Origin: Bacilli bacterium
GTDB taxonomy: Bacteria; Bacillota_I; Bacilli_A; ML615J-28; CAG-698
Assembly: GCA_017450215.1 (NCBI GenBank)
Contig: JAFSVH010000127.1
Location: forward strand, 1-32,308
Direction of reading: 5' to 3'
Length of the DNA: 32,308 nt
Shown here: positions 7,798 through 19,000 of the stretch, piece by piece
Numbering within the stretch: position 1 is the stretch's first letter
How the letters are laid out: every line of letters begins with the position of its first letter
Made by a program: the position numbers and the translations under genes
The notes under the pieces: model-generated
Told to the model about the DNA's origin: nothing
What the model saw: only the letters and a program-made list of their open reading frames with translations
Database searches by the model: none

Positions 7798-8346
7798 ATG
7801 GATAGACGAATCGACAAAACAAAAAAATCTTTAAAATCCGCTTTAACAAGCTTAATGAAAGAAAAGAAATATAATGATATTTCAATTACTGAATTATGTG
7901 AAAATGCAAATGTTAATAGAGGTACCTTCTATTTACATTATTCTTCGATTGAAGCATTCTTAAACGAAATTGAAGATGATTTTATGGAAAAAATATCAAA
8001 AATAATCAAAAAATATTATCCAATGGATGAATTATCTTTTTATTTACTAGCCAATGATTTGGTTGACGAAATAAAGAAAGAAAAAGAATTCATGATGGTT
8101 AACGTAAGTAAAAACGGAAATCATAATTTTGTTAGACGAATAACAAGATATACAAAAGAATTATCACTAAAATTAAACAACTTTACGATTGATGAAGATG
8201 ATGATGAATATATGCCTTTCTATATTACCTTCGTAATTGAAGGATCTATTGGAATATTAGTTGAGTGGATAGAAAAAGGCTGTACAGATGATATTTTTAA
8301 AATATTAAAAAAATTAGGTTCACTTCTTCAAAAAATAGTAATATAA
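7798..8346 (+). CDS. TetR/AcrR-family transcriptional regulator
   Basis: A 182-residue one-component repressor. Residues 8-50 are a typical TetR N-terminal helix-turn-helix: KKSLKSALTSLMKEKKYNDI, then ITELCENANVNRGTFYLHYSS, where the last helix reads DNA. The C-terminal ligand domain (about 60-182) resembles the DhaS-like TetR group by its general pattern, but the ligand cannot be read from it. The gene is divergent from glycerate kinase, so that gene and the NahK-like gene behind it are the likely targets. The ribosome binding site is weak (GTGGTG, 4 bases before ATG). A strong terminator follows at once. Confidence 0.9.
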   Translation: MDRRIDKTKKSLKSALTSLMKEKKYNDISITELCENANVNRGTFYLHYSSIEAFLNEIEDDFMEKISKIIKKYYPMDELSFYLLANDLVDEIKKEKEFMMVNVSKNGNHNFVRRITRYTKELSLKLNNFTIDEDDDEYMPFYITFVIEGSIGILVEWIEKGCTDDIFKILKKLGSLLQKIVI

Positions 8347-8373
8347 AAAAAGGACTAGTTGAGTCCTTTTTTT
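8345..8373 (+). terminator. Bidirectional intrinsic terminator
   Basis: AAAAAAAGGACT (8345-8356) and AGTCCTTTTTTT (8362-8373) form a 12-bp stem with a 5-base loop. The run of T on one side and A on the other lets it work for the TetR gene on the plus strand and for the converging minus-strand genes. Confidence 0.85.
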
Positions 8374-8389
8374 GTGCAAAATATAAAAA

Positions 8390-8706
8390 TTAATTTATTA
8401 GTTCTTCTATCGGATAAATAGAATCTGTCATAACATACCATAGACGACGATTTTCACGATCATCTGATTTATCAAACACAAAATCAACATCATATGCAAG
8501 ATCATCTAATATAAAAAGATAATCAATTTGTCTTAATTCTCATTTATGATAATATTCATATTTTGTATCATTTTGCATTGCTTTAATATCATCATATGAT
8601 AAATACAAACATAAAACTCCAACAGTTCTATTATTTTCTTTATCATATTGCATAATATCATAAAAGAATGGGATTTCTTTTTTTTAAGAGTTCTAAATAT
8701 TTAATG
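8390..8706 (-). pseudogene. Eroded gene of unknown function (frameshift plus in-frame TGA)
   Basis: The stretch between the TetR terminator and the TrmH gene reads as protein on the minus strand. One frame gives about 95 codons (EIPFFYDIMQYDKENN... to ...YPIEELIN, stop TAA at 8390-8392), broken once by TGA at about 8540. At its N-terminal end a run of eight A (about 8678-8685) shifts the frame; the other frame continues as KYLELLKK. No ribosome binding site is seen. The amino-acid mix (Asp, Tyr, Glu rich) looks like real coding sequence. I do not recognise the family. TrmH stops just upstream, so this may once have been the last gene of that operon. Confidence 0.55.
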
Positions 8707-8720
8707 TAAATTTAAGTTTT

Positions 8721-9515
8721 CTAATATCGTTTTGTTGAAGCTTCATAAATAAGGATTGAAGCAGCAACTGATACATTTAAACTATTATTACTTCCATACA
8801 TCGGAATAAATACTTTCTTAAAATGATCATTATTAACTTCATACCACTTCTTATCTATTCCAAACCTCTCATTACCTACTACTATAGCAATTTTTCCTTG
8901 ATAATCATAATCTTTATAACTTAAACCTAATTTTGGTTCACCAAGATAGACATCATATTCATTATCAATCAAATATTCAATCAATTCATCGATATTACAA
9001 ATAGTTGTAGGCATAATAATATTACAACCTCGTGAAGCTATTGTGTTTTTATAATTATAGGGATGAGTTACTAAATTTGTAATAACCAATGCATCAACCT
9101 TTGCACTATCGCTTGTCCTATAAATTGTACCGAGATTACCAGGTATCTCAATACCATCGCAGATAATTAAATAATCTTTATTTAATTCTTTTAATTCATT
9201 TAAATCATAATTATATTTAATCTTTATAATAGCAAATAAACCAACAGAATTTTCTTTATTTATTAAATTCAAATAAGTCTTTTTACTAATCTTATAAGAA
9301 TTAACAGCATAATCACTTATTTGATTAATTAAATCAATTGTTTCTTTATGATAATCTAATTCATAGCAATAAAAGAAATCTTTTATTTCTAATTTATAAT
9401 CATAAGCAAGTTTTATGATGTTAATATCATCAATAGCTATATATTCACCATCATTCTTCTTTATCAATTCTTTATAGTTAATTATTACTTCATTGTTTTT
9501 ATTTATTATATTCAT
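8721..9515 (-). CDS. TrmH/SpoU-family RNA 2'-O-methyltransferase
   Basis: A 264-residue SAM-dependent methyltransferase with the SPOUT knot. The three SpoU motifs are visible: GNLGTIYRTSDSAKV (126-140, with the catalytic Arg), IVVGNERFGID (about 211-221) and PMYGSNNSLNVSVAASILIY near the C-terminus. The first ~110 residues would be a substrate-binding domain. It probably methylates rRNA or tRNA; the exact base cannot be told. GAGGTG lies 5 bases before the ATG, and the start overlaps the YolD stop as ATGA, so it is coupled to the YolD and polymerase genes. That pairing is not an obvious functional one. Confidence 0.88.
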   Translation of the reverse strand: MNIINKNNEVIINYKELIKKNDGEYIAIDDINIIKLAYDYKLEIKDFFYCYELDYHKETIDLINQISDYAVNSYKISKKTYLNLINKENSVGLFAIIKIKYNYDLNELKELNKDYLIICDGIEIPGNLGTIYRTSDSAKVDALVITNLVTHPYNYKNTIASRGCNIIMPTTICNIDELIEYLIDNEYDVYLGEPKLGLSYKDYDYQGKIAIVVGNERFGIDKKWYEVNNDHFKKVFIPMYGSNNSLNVSVAASILIYEASTKRY

Positions 9516-9856
9516 TTAAGCACCTCAATATCAATTATATCATCTAAATTAATCTTAGTCTTCACAATTGTAATACTTCTATAGATTAAATCAATGTTAC
9601 TAACCATTCCTTCAATAATAACATAGCCATATTCTTTGTAATATTTAATCTTAACCATTTTTCCTTTATTAACATCTTGAAATTTATCTTGTAATAATTC
9701 AAGTTCATCTTCAGATAATATCTTCCGTTCAACTCTGATGATTTCTTCTTTTTTAATCATAGAAGTAAGTCCTCTTAAAGAATTATATGGAAGAAATTGT
9801 TTAGCTCTAAAATCTTTTGAATAAACATCATCTTCAAACAATTTAGTCTTCGCCAC
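9512..9856 (-). CDS. YolD-like protein
   Basis: A 114-residue protein of the YolD-like family. It has FLPYNSLRGLTSM near the start, followed by a beta-rich Sm-like part (KGKMVKIKYYKEYGYVIIEG and SITIVKTKINLDDIIDIEVL). YolD-like proteins are commonly encoded next to UvrX-type polymerases (B. subtilis UvrX/YolD, YqjW/YqjX); their role is not settled. GTG 9856 is chosen because GGAGG lies 8 bases upstream; a TTG at 9871 would put the site inside the gene. The start overlaps the polymerase stop by 14 bases. Confidence 0.85.
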   Translation of the reverse strand: MAKTKLFEDDVYSKDFRAKQFLPYNSLRGLTSMIKKEEIIRVERKILSEDELELLQDKFQDVNKGKMVKIKYYKEYGYVIIEGMVSNIDLIYRSITIVKTKINLDDIIDIEVLK

Positions 9857-11102
9857 TATTATGTCCTCCAATCAATTTATTTCTTTTGATTGCTGTTGCA
9901 TTCTTTTCTAAATTCATTCCTTTTAATATACTATTCTTTCCATATTTACTCTTAATATCAAGGATAGTCTGTTGTAATACTTTCTCTTTGTTCATTTTTT
10001 CAACATCACTAAAAAGATCAATCGAATTATACATTTCGTCTTTCACATTCCCAAAAGAAATGCTAATTCTTCTAATCAAATAATTTTTGTTAGTTGTTTT
10101 ATCAAACAAATCACAAAATTCTTTCATTAGCTTCTCTCTTGATTGAGTGTAACCATCCAATTTCCTTGCTCCACCTGTAGGATTAATCACATCTTTCGAA
10201 TATCCTATAGACAAAGCTATATTATTAGTAACAACATGCTTTTCTATTAATTCTAAGCTATTTAAATCAACCATTTCCTTCAATACTAAATATGCATCTT
10301 CATATTTATAATCAGAAAATAATACTTGAGAATTAGAAAGTGAATTAGTTTGAGATTTATAATTCTTAATATCTTCAATTGTACATGTTTCAATTCCATA
10401 AGCATGATCTATTAATAATCTTGCATTAACTCCAAATTCTTTAAATAATACTTCTTCTTCAATTTGAGTAATACCATATAAATCATCAATACCATATTTA
10501 AGTAATCTTTTTTTTGTTCCTCTACTTATACTCCATATATCAGTAATTGGTTTATGATGCCAAATAGTCTTTTTAAAGCTATCTTCATCAAGAATACCAA
10601 TATAATCAGTTGCATGTTTAGCACTAATATCTAGAGCAACTTTTGCAAGAAATAGATTAGTTCCTATTCCAGCTGTTGCTGTAATTCCAGTTGTATCAAA
10701 TACATCCTTAATCATTTTCTTTGCAAGTTCTACTGAAGTTAAATTATAAAGATTCAAATATTGACTAACATCAATGAAGCACTCATCAACTGAATAAGGA
10801 TGAATATCTTCAGGAGATACATATTTTAAATATATACCATAGATTTGGCTACTTACTTCCATATATTTCTTCATTCTAGGTAGTGCAGTAATATAATGAA
10901 CATTACTTGGAATTTCAAAGATTCTACATCTATTATGAATTCCTAATCTCTTCATATTAGGTGTAATAGCAAGACAAATAGCACCATTACCTCTTGATGG
11001 GTCAGCCACCACAAGATTTACGGTCATTGGGTCTAATCCTCTTTCAACGCATTCAACTGAAGCATAAAAACTTTTTAAATCGATACACAAATATGTTTTC
11101 AT
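9843..11102 (-). CDS. UvrX/DinB-like Y-family DNA polymerase
   Basis: A 419-residue translesion polymerase of the UmuC/UvrX type. The catalytic acidic residues are D8 (CIDLKSFYASVE) and D106-E107 (SVDECFIDV; the usual SVDEAF has Cys for Ala). The little-finger domain follows (about 245-350). A possible beta-clamp-binding stretch, NSIDLFSD, sits near residue 365. Length fits UvrX/YqjW. It starts a three-gene unit with YolD and TrmH, behind a promoter at 11128-11155. No Bacillus-type SOS box (CGAAC-N4-GTTCG) is seen upstream, so SOS control is not supported by sequence. Confidence 0.92.
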   Translation of the reverse strand: MKTYLCIDLKSFYASVECVERGLDPMTVNLVVADPSRGNGAICLAITPNMKRLGIHNRCRIFEIPSNVHYITALPRMKKYMEVSSQIYGIYLKYVSPEDIHPYSVDECFIDVSQYLNLYNLTSVELAKKMIKDVFDTTGITATAGIGTNLFLAKVALDISAKHATDYIGILDEDSFKKTIWHHKPITDIWSISRGTKKRLLKYGIDDLYGITQIEEEVLFKEFGVNARLLIDHAYGIETCTIEDIKNYKSQTNSLSNSQVLFSDYKYEDAYLVLKEMVDLNSLELIEKHVVTNNIALSIGYSKDVINPTGGARKLDGYTQSREKLMKEFCDLFDKTTNKNYLIRRISISFGNVKDEMYNSIDLFSDVEKMNKEKVLQQTILDIKSKYGKNSILKGMNLEKNATAIKRNKLIGGHNSGED

Positions 11103-11127
11103 ATAATCATATTCCTAAATTATATAG

Positions 11128-11155
11128 ATTATACCAAACTATTAATTTTTATCAA
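11128..11155 (-). promoter_or_regulatory. Promoter of the polymerase-YolD-TrmH unit
   Basis: On the minus strand TTGATA (11150-11155) and TATAAT (11128-11133) are 16 bases apart. It sits just beyond the terminator of the LuxR-like gene. Confidence 0.65.
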
Positions 11156-11169
11156 ATTGAAATTATATT

Positions 11170-11198
11170 AAAAAAGCTATCTATTAAATAGATAACTT
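11170..11198 (-). terminator. Intrinsic terminator of the beta-helix/LuxR gene
   Basis: On the minus strand AAGTTATCTA and TAGATAGCTT (11189-11198 and 11174-11183) form a 10-bp stem with one T-G wobble and a 5-base loop, followed by a T run. The stem overlaps the last codons and stop of the gene. Confidence 0.75.
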
Positions 11199-13004
11199 CT
11201 TCTCAAAATATTCACTAATTTTAGATCCATATTTCACAATCAATTCAGACTTTTCTTTCACATTTAATTTTAAATAAACTGAAGATAAATCTTTTTTAAC
11301 TGTTTCTTCACTATAATTAATAATTTCAGCAATCTCTTTACGTTTCTTCAAATTAACAGTGTAATAAGCAACACTCAATTCTCTTTCTGTCAATATATCT
11401 AAACTTGAATCAAATGAATCATCTGTTTTTTCATTATTATCATTATTCAAATCATCTTGATTATTTTCATTAGATGCATTGTCTACATTTACATTATCCT
11501 CATATTTAATATTTCTTCTTTTTCTAATTACAAATATTACAATAATAGGAGTTAAAACAGATACTAAAATAATTAATATAATTAAGATTATAATACTTGA
11601 TTTATTCGAATCTTGAATATTACCATAGCCAATATGTAAAGAACCTTTATATCCATTTAAATATTCAGACCAAGAACTATATTCACTCTTTTTTATATTG
11701 AGAGTACTACCTTCTACTGGATAGTCACTATCATTATAAACCTTATCAGCTTTTGCAAGTTCTACTGTATTTTGATAATTATATGTATTATCACCTAAAT
11801 ATTTATCATTACCAATGATAAAGCATCCTTTTACATCGATAATTCCTAATTCTCCTTTTGTATCATCTTTATGATAAAAAGAGAAGGTATTTTCATCATT
11901 TGCAGTATTATTAATAAAACTAGAAAAGAAAATATTAACTAAACCACCAGAATTATTAGGATTAAAGAAGGCATAAACTAAAGTATAAAAACTACTTCCT
12001 TCTACACTACTATTATTTTTAAATAATGAACTAATAAATGTTATAGGTTGACCAATCAATGAATGACAAGCAACAGCACCACCATGCTTTGCTTTGTTAT
12101 TTTCTATAACTAAATTATAGAGTCCTATACCACCATCTCCACTTTTAGAGCTAGCAATTCCTAAGCCTCCTCCATAAATAGTCTCATTATTTTTAATAGT
12201 TACATTCTCAACTAATCCTTTGCATCCTCCTAAATAAATACCACCACCACACAATTGAGCATCATTTTGATTTACATCATAAGGAACAAAATGATTATCA
12301 TGTACATTAGTATCTTTTATAGATATTAAAGAATTAGCAATAGAAAAGCCTAATCCTTTATATCCATAATTATTAGAAAATTCACATCCATTAATATCTA
12401 CACTTAATAAATCATTTGATAAATGAATAGTATCATACATAGAATAATTATCAGAAAAATCACAATTATTAATTGTTATATTCTTGTGATTTTCTCTATA
12501 ATTGTTTTCAACGAACAGTGCAGGCCCAATTAAAGATGCATAATTATGAATATAACAATGATCTAATTCTAAATTATAATATCCTTCTGAAAAATCCATG
12601 CATCTATATTCATTTCTTTCAGATGAAAATATTTCTTCAAATTCTCGATTATTTAATGATTCATTAACTAATTCATTGCTATCAATAGAAAAACCACCAT
12701 CAAATTCAATATTAGAAAACTTTATATTAATTAAATCACTACCATTTCCAGGATTCATTGTTTTAAAATAAACTCTTGAAAGTTTGCTCTTACTACCAAC
12801 AATAGTAACATTATAATTAATAATTATTGTCTTATCTTGAAAATCAATATCTCCAACCATAATAACACTGGTTTGTTTTTGTAATTCAATTAAAAAGTCT
12901 TCACTACTATTGATTGTTGCTCCTTTTAATGTAACATTAAATATCGATACATTAACAAAGAATGTAATAATAAATATAAATAATAATTTAATAATCTTTT
13001 TCAT
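11184..13004 (-). CDS. Membrane protein with extracellular beta-helix and intracellular LuxR-type HTH
   Basis: A 606-residue protein with an unusual layout. Residues 1-29 are a signal peptide (MKKIIKLLFIFIITFFVNV). Residues 30 to about 440 look like a right-handed parallel beta-helix with Pmp-like repeats (NNCDFSDNYS, NGCEFSNNYG, KNNETIYGGGLGI, ENNKAKHGGAVA, FKNNSSVEGSS). A membrane helix is at about 471-493, followed by RKRR (positive inside). Then come an acidic Asn/Asp-rich linker (about 500-533) and a LuxR/GerE helix-turn-helix (538-595): LTERELSVAYYTVN, RKEIAEIINYSEETVKKDLS, VYLKLNVKEKSELI. The inferred role is a one-piece transmembrane regulator that senses outside and binds DNA inside. 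It has its own promoter and terminator and lies beside the giant surface gene. Target genes are unknown. Confidence 0.85.
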   Translation of the reverse strand: MKKIIKLLFIFIITFFVNVSIFNVTLKGATINSSEDFLIELQKQTSVIMVGDIDFQDKTIIINYNVTIVGSKSKLSRVYFKTMNPGNGSDLINIKFSNIEFDGGFSIDSNELVNESLNNREFEEIFSSERNEYRCMDFSEGYYNLELDHCYIHNYASLIGPALFVENNYRENHKNITINNCDFSDNYSMYDTIHLSNDLLSVDINGCEFSNNYGYKGLGFSIANSLISIKDTNVHDNHFVPYDVNQNDAQLCGGGIYLGGCKGLVENVTIKNNETIYGGGLGIASSKSGDGGIGLYNLVIENNKAKHGGAVACHSLIGQPITFISSLFKNNSSVEGSSFYTLVYAFFNPNNSGGLVNIFFSSFINNTANDENTFSFYHKDDTKGELGIIDVKGCFIIGNDKYLGDNTYNYQNTVELAKADKVYNDSDYPVEGSTLNIKKSEYSSWSEYLNGYKGSLHIGYGNIQDSNKSSIIILIILIILVSVLTPIIVIFVIRKRRNIKYEDNVNVDNASNENNQDDLNNDNNEKTDDSFDSSLDILTERELSVAYYTVNLKKRKEIAEIINYSEETVKKDLSSVYLKLNVKEKSELIVKYGSKISEYFEKKLSI

Positions 13005-13024
13005 ACTTCACCACTATATATAAC

Positions 13025-13052
13025 ATTATACCAAAAAAACAAATACAATCAA
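13025..13052 (-). promoter_or_regulatory. Promoter of the beta-helix/LuxR gene, set inside the preceding terminator
   Basis: On the minus strand TTGATT (13047-13052) and TATAAT (13025-13030) are 16 bases apart. The -35 box lies within the second arm of the terminator hairpin at 13041-13076. Confidence 0.6.
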
Positions 13053-13076
13053 AGAAATTAATCTTTGATTGTATTT
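13034..13076 (-). terminator. Intrinsic terminator of the giant surface-protein gene
   Basis: AAATACAATCAAAGA (13041-13055) and TCTTTGATTGTATTT (13062-13076) form a perfect 15-bp stem with a 6-base loop. On the minus strand it is followed by GTTTTTTT. It starts 7 bases past the stop codon. Confidence 0.85.
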
Positions 13077-13082
13077 ATGTTT

Positions 13083-16000
13083 TTATTCTTTTTTAGAAAG
13101 AATATTGTATTTATAATTAAGTGCTTCTATTGCTTTAGCACATTCTTCTTCATTAGTGACTTTGATATTAGTAGCAACATCTTTACTGCCACCACCAACT
13201 ATTTCTTTTAAACCACTATCATTAGCGAAGAATTCAACAATGATCTTTCCACTCTTAATCTTTAAACGGATTAATTTATCTTTACCTAAATAAACAGTAT
13301 AAGAATCAATAGCTTCCGTTGTTCTAACTCCATCAAAACCTAAAGCTTTTGCTTTAATAGTATCATATAATTTTCTATCAGCTTTAGTTAGGTTAGCATA
13401 TTCTTCATTTAAAGACTTCTTCTCTTTAAATATTACCCCTTCAACATCTTTATTCTCAGTTTCAGCAGTTTCTATATTTTCATTATCATTATTATCATCA
13501 TGATTATCATCATCATGATTATTATCATTTTTCTTCTTTAAAATAAAGAATGCTGCTAAACCACCACCAATTAATACAACCAAAACAATAATTAAGATAA
13601 TAATCCAAGAATTATTCTTTTCTTCATCAGGATTATCGATTGGAGGATTATCAGTTGGAACATCACTTTCTTTCTTATCAAGAGTGATAACATATGTAGA
13701 GAAATGAGTTGTACTGAATGATACAATACCATTTTCATATTGTGCGTTCATGTTTTCAATTATGCCATTTTCATTAACATAAAATACTTTTACTACTTCT
13801 CCTTCTTTAACTTCAAAATTAACAGGAACTTTAATTTTTGCATTTAAATTATTAGGAATGTTATCTAATGATATTTCTAATACTAATTTCACATTTGACA
13901 AATTAGCTTTTTCAATATCACCTGTTGCATATTCTGCACCTGTTAGAATCAATAAAGTAACTACTTCATTATTAGCAAGTTCTTTTACTGTATCTTTATC
14001 AAAAATAACAGTAGCATCACTTCCTTCAATTTCTAAGCCTTTATCATCATCTTTAGCTTGATCGATAACATCCTTAATATCATCATTGTTTCCTTCAATG
14101 ACATAATTGCCATCTTTGATCGGAGGAGTAGGTATTTCAATTACTTCATCAGCAAATAATGCATCGATTGTAATACCATTTTCGGTTAATGTATAAACAT
14201 AATGTAATTCTTTGCTGATTAATTCTTTACCCTTGAACCATCCATTAAATACTTTACCTTCAGGTACACTTTCTATATCTAAATTAATTTCTCCTTTAAT
14301 ATTAGAATTAACTTTATTTTGTTTATCCATAATATTAATAGTAGCTTCATAATAGAAAATCACACCATCAGTTGTATAACTAAATGAACCATTTTCTTGA
14401 TTATAAGTTCCACTTACAGTTACACCATTAATCTTAATTACTGCATTATTATTAAGTATAGTATCATCATTTTTAGTGATAGTAACTAATAATTTATATT
14501 CTTTCAAATATTCAATTTTACCAGTTACTTTATCATTTCCAAGTATTACTTTAACACTATAATTATAATCAGTTAATTCTTCATCTTTATTTATTGCATC
14601 TTTACCAACTTCAATTTCTGGTAATGAAGGTAAATTAATTTCATTAATAACCTTATATTCTTTATATAATGGTCTATAATAATTACCTGAAGTAGTAAGT
14701 GTAACATTAAGTGTCTTATCTGTAGTGATTAAAGTATTACCACTTCCACCAATCAAATACCAACCAAGTAATGGTCTATCTTGGTATGTTTCTGGTGCAG
14801 TAAGAGAAATCTTTCCATCTTTATCACTATAAATAGTCTTAACATCATTATCAGATAAATCATATTTTGCATAATAATAGAAGAAATATTCAACTTCAGC
14901 TGTAATGATTCCATTTTCCTTACTAAACTGGATTTCCTTGCTTCCTGAATATACTTTCACATTATCACTAAAATCATAAGCAAATTTAGGATTAATTGTC
15001 GCTTTTAATACATAAGTCTTCAAATATCCAAATTTAAGATCTGTAGTATTAATTTCAAAATTAACTGTATATCCATCATATACTAAAGCAGGTAAAACTG
15101 GAATAGAACTTTCAACCTTAAAATCATTTTCTCCGATATTAACTTCATTAATATGAATAATATCAATGAATTTAGCATCTATTATTATTCCATTAGCATT
15201 TACTTCATAAATACTACTTGCATCATTACTAATTAATTCTTCACCTTTATACCAACCATTAAATACTTTACCATTTGGAATATCACTATCTAAAAGACTT
15301 AAATTAATCTTATTATCATTATCTGTTTCAAGAACTTCTTCTTTTTCACCAATAACAACTTTAACGCTATATGGGAAATAATATTCATAATTAATTATAA
15401 TCAATCCATTTTGATATTCATAATTATGTTCTTTACCATTAATAATGACTTTTGCATTATCCTCTAAATGATATTGTGAATAAACTCTAAAAATAGCAGT
15501 TAATGTATAAACCTTACCATATTCAAAATTAGTATCATTAGTATTAAAACTAAAATCATGTAAAGCACAATAATCAGTTTCAATAATATCAAGTGGTCTA
15601 ATAACACCCAATGCTTCATAATTAGGTAAGCTTAATTCAATATTATTAATACTAGTAGATACACTACTTGTGAAAGAATATGTTAATAAGAATTGAGTAT
15701 CAGATAATTTCTCAACATTAGCGTTATATTTTGAATTGAATTTTGCAGTTATTGAATCAGTAAAATAAGCACCATCTATTGATTCAATTAAAACGCTCAA
15801 TGTATAATTCTTATCATATTCGAAGTAGTCTTCACCACTAATATTCCAATATTTTGCACTAATCTTATAACCAAAGAATTCATCACCTGGAAGAATTTCA
15901 CCTCTTTGTATTCCTTCTACCATTGGATGCTCTAAAGCAATTGGTGCTTCAATTCCAATAATATCAACAGAATCTACGACTCTTTCAGTTACTGTAATAA

Positions 16001-19000
16001 CATATTCATCACTAATGAAATCTTTACTATATTCTTTTTCTTCACCATATTCATCAACATATGTATAAACAATTGTAAGAATGAATTTATATGTATAATC
16101 ACCTAATTCAGTTGGTTTTAAAGCAACGATACTATCTTCACTATTCTTCCAGCCATAATTCATTCCTTCAATATAGAAATCATAATATAATGATTGATGA
16201 ACTGGATCATTATTGATGAATTCTGCTTCAATGTATGCTTCAGGGTCATATAATTGATAAGTTTTATTACCTAAACCATTCATAGTAGGTGCTACAATAT
16301 TAGGTGCCATTTTTACATAATAAACAGTTCTATATGTATAATATGTACCTTCAATAAAATCTGCTGTTGATGAAAGAGTAGTTTCTAATATATAAACCTT
16401 ATCTACAAAAAATTTAGATGTATCAAGTTCTAAATAACAATCATCACTATCAACTACTAAATATTGAGTATCATCAAGATATGGATTATATACACTCCAA
16501 GAATAACGTGCATAATATTCAAGCAATGGAGAAGGACTACCAATAACCTTAACTTCATTAAGATTTGCTTCAATATAATCTGCTTTCTTGAATTCATCTT
16601 GATAGTAGCATGGATAAATAATATTCATTAAATCAAAATGATCATAATATACTGGTGTCATTTCATATTTATATGCAGGAATACCATTATTTAATGTTAT
16701 AGCGAGGTAACCATCAATAGTGAAATAATAATCCCAAATCTTATCAAGTAAGAATTTAAAATTATCACCAAAATTTTCAATCATTGAAGCAGTATCAAGA
16801 GGTTCTGGATAAGCTAAATTAACGAAATTATCAATTGTAGAATAATCAGCAAAAATATCAACACCTTTATTAACAAATTCAATTAGCTTTTCAGAACTAA
16901 TTCTTATTTCTTTTACATAAGAATAAGGACTACTTGTTTTATTAAATGAGAATTCATTGTCATAATAATCCCAATCAACACCATAATATCCATCACCAAA
17001 ATCTTTGAAATAATTTTCTTGATAGCCAAGTCCACTAATATAGACACTTCCACTAGCTTCACTGTTAGCCTCAACTTCATAGATTTCATTATCTTTTGCA
17101 AGTAAGTCTTTATAATTCAAATCATAATCAATCCAGAATGTATTATTATAAATACCAGTATTGATTGTCACATTAAATACAATATCACCTGTTAATGGAT
17201 CCAGTGCAGGATCACTCATATTAAGTTTTGGCTTTTCAAAATTATTTAAATCAACATATGATAATTGATAATAATCAGTGTACATATCATAACCATTTTC
17301 ATAATTAAACATTGAACAATAAATAACTAAATTATGATATTTCAATTCATCAAATCCGTTATTATCAGATTTTAAGAATTTAAATGATAAATGATTATTA
17401 TCAAACTTAATAAATGTATATTTATTTAATTCAGAATTATAGAATTCTTCTAAACTCAAATCAACAGGTACAAAAACACCTTCACTAACTTCTTCTAACC
17501 ATTTAACTTTCCATTCATAGAATACTTTTTGGTCATTATCTAAATCAAAATTAGAATAATGATTTACTCTATGAGCAGTTAAATTAACAGTTGATTGACT
17601 TGTTAAATAAAGAACATCATGAATTTGATAACTGCCATCATTTGAATAGAACTTACTAGCTGAATTAGAAACCATATCATATTCATATGGGCCACCATTA
17701 TAAGTATAGAATTCAATATTAGATATTTCAAATCCTTCATCAGGATAATCATACATAACATCAATTTGTACTTTATCTGTTAAAGAAACATCCTGTGGAG
17801 AATATGCTGTAACTTCAATTATGAAATGATGATTATATAGTTGATTAGCAACATCCATAGCATCTGGTCGTAGTGTAATATTAAGATGTGCTTTACCAGC
17901 ATCAGCTCCAGTTGGGATGGTAGTAAATGAAATAGCAAATCCATAATCAGACATATCACTAAGTGATTTAGATTGCTTCACTATATAATCATTACCATGA
18001 ATGTCTTTTTCTACTGTTTCAATTATAGCTCTTGCGCTGTATTCAACAACCCAATTACCACCAACAATAGGTTCACCAACACCAACACTAAGTTCATTAG
18101 TGTCACCAAATCCAATGAATTCAATTGAATAATCTGGACAAGTGAATTCAGGTTGATATGCAGCAAGTCCAACATTTAATCTTGTTACATTAGAATAAAC
18201 ATATTTAGTTGGATCAAGTGTATTATAAACCTTACAATATACATAATATCCATCCATACTTAAAGTAGCAGGAAGAGTAGAAATTTCATTTGTTTTAATT
18301 TGAACCCCATTTTCAAGTAATGGATATAATCCTTCATAATTTAATCCATAATAATATGGATTCAAATTACTTACAGTCATCCAAATTTCATTTTCAGAAT
18401 CATATTCTTGTAAATAGAAATCAGTGAATAAATGTGTTGCCTTACTATTAACATTATCAGCAAATTCAATTACAAGCTTACAATATGTAGGATTTAAATA
18501 CATATCAGCTCTATCGACAATCAAATAACTAAATTCACTATTGAATTCATAATTTCCATTAATTTCATTATATGATTCAAGAATAGGTGTTACATAATGA
18601 TTAGCATCACCATATTCCAATTTCACATTCACTAAACCATTTAATGTATCAGATGCTTCATTAAAGATAATTCGATATTTTTTACCTAATTCTAATTTAT
18701 CAAATAAATCATATGTTAATATATTCTTATTACCATTTGATTGTAATAAAGCTTTATCTTTTGTAAGAATTGGCTTTAATGTGCCTAATTTAACTAATGA
18801 ATTATTTTGATCAATTCCTGTTAAATAGTCATAATCTGGATAATAATACCATTCATAACCTACATTAGGAACAGTTCCATCATCTAAAACAATCAAATCG
18901 ATCAATTCATTTTCACTTAAATTAAGTTGATTTGGTAAATCAGTAATAATCTTAGGAGTACTTGTACCAACATTAAATTTAACTGTTTTAGAATAAGTAA

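Noticed and set aside
8390..8706. TGA read as tryptophan (Mycoplasma code) or selenocysteine
   Set aside because: Many TGG codons are used and several genes end on TGA; no SECIS-like element was seen and a nearby frameshift fits a dead gene better.
11103..11183. SOS (LexA) box for the Y-family polymerase
   Set aside because: No CGAAC-N4-GTTCG-like sequence is present upstream.
13858..17101. Short open frames on both strands inside the giant gene (for example 13858-14061 and 16913-17101)
   Set aside because: They are shadows of the long gene, with no start signals of their own.
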